DNA of 64,000 nt from contig NZ_CP012559.1 of NCBI RefSeq assembly GCF_000831645.3, positions 1,240,001 through 1,304,000 of the forward strand, given 5' to 3'. The DNA is from Companilactobacillus heilongjiangensis. Its GTDB lineage: Bacteria; Bacillota; Bacilli; Lactobacillales; Lactobacillaceae. A program made the translations under genes and the position numbers. Within the stretch, counting starts at the first letter, position 1. Every line of letters begins with the position of its first letter. Of the stretch, positions 59,847-64,000 are shown in pieces. The notes below the pieces were generated by a model, which saw only the letters and a list, made by a program, of their open reading frames with translations, searched no databases and had not been told where the DNA came from.

Positions 59847-60638
59847 CTATAAAAAATTATATGGTTCTGTATCTACCTCTGATTGTACTATATCTAATTC
59901 TAATTTATTAGACCTTTTCCAATCATTTAAAATATTTGCCATTTCTTTTATAAAGATTGCTTCAACATGGTGTCCAGGATCGACGACATTTAAGCCGTTA
60001 GCCATCATATCGTGAGCTGTGTGGTAATAAACATCACCAGTAATGAAAGTATCAGCCCCTGCTTTTAAAACCTCAGGATAAAACTTACCAGCGTCACCAC
60101 CGATAATGGCAACCTTGTGTACCTTCTGACCCAAGTCAGATTTTACATAACGCAGATTCGATAAATGATAGGCATCACGAACCATCTTGGCAAAGTCAAC
60201 CAAGTCCATTGGTTTCTCAGTTTCACCCATGCGGCCAATTGAATAGTCGTCATTTTCATCCAAGAAACGGACATTTTTCAGACCGAGTTCTTCCATCAAC
60301 CAATCATTGGTTCCACCATGTGCCTTGTCGATATTGGTATGAGCAGCATAAACGGAAATATTATGCGATAACAAATCACGATACATTTGGTTTTGTGGTG
60401 AGGCCAAATCTAAATTATGTGCAGCATGAAACATTATTGGGTGGTGTGCCACGATTAAATCAACTTTCTTATCAATAGCTTCAGCGACAACGTTGGGACG
60501 AACATCGAGTGTTGTCATAACGCGGTTCACTATCTGCTCTCGATCACCTAGTTGAAAACCAGTTGGATCGCCATCCATCTTAATTGATAATGGGGCAAAT
60601 TCTTCTATCTTATTCATAATATCTTGAACATTAACCAT
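59847..60638 (-). CDS. Nif3-like dinuclear metal-centre protein (DUF34)
   Basis: 263 residues, the short form without an inserted PII-like domain. Metal-ligand patterns are VAHHPIMFHAA near the N-terminus, AAHTNIDKAHGG, and VDPGHHVEAIF near the C-terminus. The protein forms toroidal hexamers. A GTP cyclohydrolase I type 2 role has been proposed, but the function is unproven. Its start overlaps the trmK stop (TAATG), and trmK-nif3 is a conserved pair. Confidence 0.92.
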   Translation of the reverse strand: MVNVQDIMNKIEEFAPLSIKMDGDPTGFQLGDREQIVNRVMTTLDVRPNVVAEAIDKKVDLIVAHHPIMFHAAHNLDLASPQNQMYRDLLSHNISVYAAHTNIDKAHGGTNDWLMEELGLKNVRFLDENDDYSIGRMGETEKPMDLVDFAKMVRDAYHLSNLRYVKSDLGQKVHKVAIIGGDAGKFYPEVLKAGADTFITGDVYYHTAHDMMANGLNVVDPGHHVEAIFIKEMANILNDWKRSNKLELDIVQSEVDTEPYNFL

Positions 60639-61327
60639 TAGAGTATCTCCTCAATATATTTAATATATTGGTTCATTACATCAATTTTATCTTGATCAAT
60701 CTTTTTAGCATGTTTCATATTAGCAACGGCTTTGTGGTAACCACTCAATTTATGTTGCCACTTAGCGACAAATGTTGCTGTCTTCTTCTGCATCAAAACT
60801 GGTCCCATCAAAAACTCTGCTTCGTTCAAAGTAACGGGTGCAGTGACTTTTTGGGCTTTGATAATCTCGTAAACGTGATGATCTTCTTCAACAATATCTT
60901 CATCAACAATCGCAAAATTATTTTCAACCAACCAGTGACGTACAAGCGGTTCACCGATATTAGGTTGTAATACTAAAGTTTTGACATGCGATAATTGCTC
61001 GGCAGTTGCACGGGTCAGAATGCTTTGAATCAGAATTCCTCCCATACCAGCAATTACAACTGTATCAATTAAATCATCAGCTTTAATGACAGCTAAACCG
61101 TCACCTAAGCGAACGTCAATTTTGTCACTGAGGCCAAACTTTTCAACGTCTTCTTTGGAACGTGACATTGGTCCTTCGGCAACTTCTCCAGCAATGGCAA
61201 AATCCGCCACCTTTTTTTCAATCAATTCCACTGGTAAATAGGCATGATCTGATCCAATATCAGCCACTCTTGTATGTTCATCAACCATTTGGTAAACGGC
61301 TTGTAATCTCTTCGAAAGTAAAGTCAC
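60638..61327 (-). CDS. trmK: tRNA (adenine22-N1)-methyltransferase TrmK
   Basis: 229 residues: Rossmann core with VADIGSDHAYLPVELIEK (SAM), VVIAGMGGILI (NPPF-like position of this family) and a C-terminal coiled coil (~165-229). It methylates N1 of A22 in bacterial tRNAs. The start is GTG 61327, 5 nt after AGAGG. It is coupled to nif3 downstream and lies 8 nt after cfa, so the three genes may form one transcript. Confidence 0.93.
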   Translation of the reverse strand: MTLLSKRLQAVYQMVDEHTRVADIGSDHAYLPVELIEKKVADFAIAGEVAEGPMSRSKEDVEKFGLSDKIDVRLGDGLAVIKADDLIDTVVIAGMGGILIQSILTRATAEQLSHVKTLVLQPNIGEPLVRHWLVENNFAIVDEDIVEEDHHVYEIIKAQKVTAPVTLNEAEFLMGPVLMQKKTATFVAKWQHKLSGYHKAVANMKHAKKIDQDKIDVMNQYIKYIEEIL

Positions 61328-61335
61328 TTTAACCT

Positions 61336-62532
61336 CTATTCTGCAGTCTTCTTGTCTAAGTCTGTCATGTATTCACGTGTCATTGGCATAGCAGTACCAC
61401 TAGGTCCATTTGTTAATAAGAATTGGATAACATCAATGTTACCACTTTCAAATGATGCGGCACAGGCTTGAAGATATAAGTCCCACATACGAACAAATCT
61501 TTCGCCATACATCTCATCAACTTTATCTTCAACCTTATGGAAGTTACGATCCCAAATTTCAACAGTCTTTTGATAGTGACGACGTAATGGTTCAAGGTCA
61601 TCAATTTGTAAACCGGCATCCAAAATGTGACCAACATTTTCCTTAACATCAGGAATATAGCCACCTGGGAAGATGTACTTAACTAACCAAGCATCGACAC
61701 CAACACCATAATGTTGACCAGTAATACCATGAATCAAGGCATTTCCGTTTTCTTTCAAAAGTTTCTTAACCATTTCGAAGTAACCAGGCAAGTTTTCCTT
61801 ACCAACGTGTTCGAACATACCTACGGAAACGACGTGATCGAATTTTTCACTAACTTCACGGTAGTCTTCAAGCATAACTTCCATTTGGTCGCCAAGATTT
61901 TCGTCTTGAATCTTTTGGTTAACAAAATCGTATTGTTCTTGACTAAGAGTAACACCTTTAGCCTTCAAACCATATTCTTTAGCTGCTGTGAACATCATTG
62001 TTCCCCAACCACAACCAATATCAAGAATAGTTTCGCCAGGTTTAGTATTCAATTTGTTCAAAATATGGTGCACTTTGTTCATTTGAGCTTGTTCCAAAGT
62101 ATCTTCTGGTGTGCGGAAATAAGCACATGAGTAAGTCATAGTATCGTCAAGCCACAATTTGTAAAAGTCATTCCCGATATCATAGTGCTCTTGAATTTCT
62201 TTTTTATTGCCCTCTTCAGTGTGACTGAACTTAGGAATATACTTCTTTAGTTTCAAACTTGACATAAAACTGTCTGATTGAGTATAAGCAGAAGTAATCA
62301 ACTTTTGAATTGAACCTTCGATTTCAAGCTTCTTATCCATATAGGCTTCACCTAAAGTCAAAGTAGCATGTTTAACAAGTTCTGAAACTGGAACCTTTTC
62401 ATTAAATTTGATAGTTATATCAGATTTTCCCTCTGGTCCATAACTCTTTTCTTTGCCATCCCAGAAAATCACTTTAATAGGAATAGTAAAGGAACGTGAA
62501 AATATTTCATCATAAATCTTTTTATCTAACAT
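61336..62532 (-). CDS. cfa: Cyclopropane-fatty-acyl-phospholipid synthase
   Basis: 398 residues: an N-terminal lipid-binding-like domain (~1-100), then a methyltransferase with [31 protein letters not shown] (SAM) and the bicarbonate/active-site regions [12 protein letters not shown] and WDRNFHK. It adds a methylene across phospholipid double bonds in stationary phase or acid stress. The start is ATG 62532, 5 nt after GGAGG; a frame start four codons upstream includes that site. Confidence 0.95.
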   Translation of the reverse strand: MLDKKIYDEIFSRSFTIPIKVIFWDGKEKSYGPEGKSDITIKFNEKVPVSELVKHATLTLGEAYMDKKLEIEGSIQKLITSAYTQSDSFMSSLKLKKYIPKFSHTEEGNKKEIQEHYDIGNDFYKLWLDDTMTYSCAYFRTPEDTLEQAQMNKVHHILNKLNTKPGETILDIGCGWGTMMFTAAKEYGLKAKGVTLSQEQYDFVNQKIQDENLGDQMEVMLEDYREVSEKFDHVVSVGMFEHVGKENLPGYFEMVKKLLKENGNALIHGITGQHYGVGVDAWLVKYIFPGGYIPDVKENVGHILDAGLQIDDLEPLRRHYQKTVEIWDRNFHKVEDKVDEMYGERFVRMWDLYLQACAASFESGNIDVIQFLLTNGPSGTAMPMTREYMTDLDKKTAE

Positions 62533-62671
62533 AACATCCTCCAAAAAAATAGATATATTAATTGTAAATCAAATCCTGAAAAAATATAAACGAAAAGTGC
62601 TATTTTTTCAGAAACATATTCAATAAAACGTCTCTTTTATTGAGTTTTATCTAACATGATATTTAAATTTG

Positions 62672-62858
62672 CTGTTTTAGATTGCGAAGGAATGAAGTCT
62701 GCTACGAGACCTGTTCGAGCTTAGAAAGTGGATTCGACCCTCACTTTTGAACTTCGCAAAGTACACCGATTTCAAAAAATGTCCTGTAATGTAAGAAGAG
62801 AGGATTACCGTTCTTACACCACTTCCACTGTCGACTAACTTCCATCACAACTTCCGAC
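62672..62858 (-). repeat. Structured dispersed repeat, copy K (degenerate)
   Basis: ~187 bp on the minus strand. The left end GTC-GGA-AG, a P2-like GTGGTGTAAGAA...TTCTTACATTAC, P4 (TTTTGAAAT...TTCAAAA) and P5-like GGTCGA...TCGAACA are recognisable, but P1 no longer pairs and P3 is damaged. The right end is approximate. It appears to be a decaying copy. Confidence 0.6.
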
Positions 62859-63129
62859 TAATGTACTCTTTGATTCTAATTTCGAGAATTTTACATCCAT
62901 ATTCATAAATAAGCAATACAAATATCTTAATCATCAAGTATCAGTTATCAACACAAATAAGTTGATATTTGTAATATCACATTTAATTTATTAGCCACAT
63001 AATTAATTGTAGTAATTTCAATTTTCAATAATAAATGTTGAAAATAATAGTAACTATAAATCAAATATTTTGTATTTTCCAACTAACAAAGATGAGTCAA
63101 ATCCAACATCCCAGCCAACAGATAAACTA
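62859..63129. other. AT-rich spacer between repeat copies K and L
   Basis: About 270 nt with no ORF, terminator or repeat match. I see nothing in it. Confidence 0.4.
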
Positions 63130-63304
63130 GCCTCCGGGTGCCAGAGATTTCACCAGCTATGGAGGTGGCGTTATTGCTTTAGCAATTACACCACAGGGCG
63201 ACTTTGGAGACTCGCGGGTTATGGCGAGGCTTCAAAGTGAGACTTGAGACCTTGGCTCAAGTCGGTCCTCATAGCAGGCGAAAATCTCTGGCACCCGGAG
63301 GCGG
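63130..63304 (+). repeat. Structured dispersed repeat, copy L
   Basis: 175 bp. P1 is a perfect 20-bp end (GCCTCCGGGTGCCAGAGATT with its complement), the internal loop converted to Watson-Crick pairs. The P2 tip is ATTGC-TTTA-GCAAT, P3 AGGGC/GTCCT, P4 TTTGGAGACTCGC with GCGAGGCTTCAAA, P5 GACTTGAG/CTCAAGTC (perfect, both strands changed relative to E). It lies just downstream of the rpoD terminator. Confidence 0.9.
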
Positions 63305-63323
63305 CATATTTAAAAAAACAAAA

Positions 63324-63348
63324 AAAAGACCACCAATTGGCAGTCTTT
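63324..63348 (-). terminator. Terminator of rpoD
   Basis: AAAGAC-CCAATTGG-GTCTTT with a T8 run on the minus strand, 10 nt after the rpoD stop. Confidence 0.85.
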
Positions 63349-63357
63349 AAATTTTAA

Positions 63358-64000
<643 letters not shown>

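Overview
The window is about 64 kb of low-GC Firmicutes chromosome. Class B RNase P RNA, lspA-rluD-pyrR order, RexAB (AddAB)-type recombination genes, a mevalonate (not MEP) isoprenoid pathway, EbsA, and three secreted proteins with SLAP (S-layer-type) repeats together indicate a member of the Lactobacillaceae. The SLAP-protein complement suggests the Companilactobacillus (former Lactobacillus alimentarius/farciminis) group. That genus-level placement is inference.

Layout. 1-3.3 kb: 5' part of a P-type cation ATPase behind a yybP-ykoY manganese riboswitch, an orphan Phd-type antitoxin, and an LtaS-type sulfatase. 3.3-7.9 kb: accessory region with a decayed small DNA-binding gene, a short tyrosine recombinase with paired inverted repeats at its promoter, an IS630-family element sitting in the loop of a terminator, a CAP/SLAP secreted protein and three copies of a dispersed structured repeat. 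7.9-21.9 kb: degV, rqcH, a PyrR operon carrying CarA/CarB-like proteins that lack key catalytic residues, rluD, lspA, fhs, ebsA-like, RNase H-like, lplA, corA and a 23S rRNA methyltransferase-like gene. 22-32.5 kb: rnpB, gpsB with an Asn/Gln-rich tail, ypsA, recU, pbp1A, nth (without its iron-sulfur cysteines), dnaD, ypmB-like and dinG. 32.5-43.9 kb: addA and addB, then divergently the mvaK1-mvaD-mvaK2-fni operon. 43.9-55.1 kb: rsmF-like, an orphan FtsX-type half permease, a methyltransferase, lepB, a small HTH-like protein, a TetR/ABC exporter cassette, a DUF2075 ATPase, a tautomerase and a 5'-truncated Sir2 pseudogene. 55.3-64 kb: NlpC/P60 and C39-like SLAP proteins, pepT, nif3-like, trmK, cfa and the 3' part of rpoD.

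The most unusual signal is a family of intergenic ~180-bp repeats: eight full or nearly full copies, two internal deletions, one decayed copy and two short relics, in both orientations. Their primary sequence varies strongly, but every full copy folds into the same nested structure: an outer stem P1, hairpin P2, and a short stem P3 enclosing hairpins P4 and P5. All five stems show paired compensatory changes between copies. I do not recognise the family. The second is the pyrR operon, in which intact ORFs encode a CarA homologue without the glutaminase Cys and His and an 800-residue CarB homologue whose second ATP-grasp domain is gutted.

Most genes are housekeeping. The mevalonate operon makes isopentenyl diphosphate, and cfa, LtaS-type sulfatase, PBP1A, GpsB and the SLAP hydrolases act on the envelope. 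RecU, AddAB, DinG, Nth and DnaD serve DNA repair and replication.
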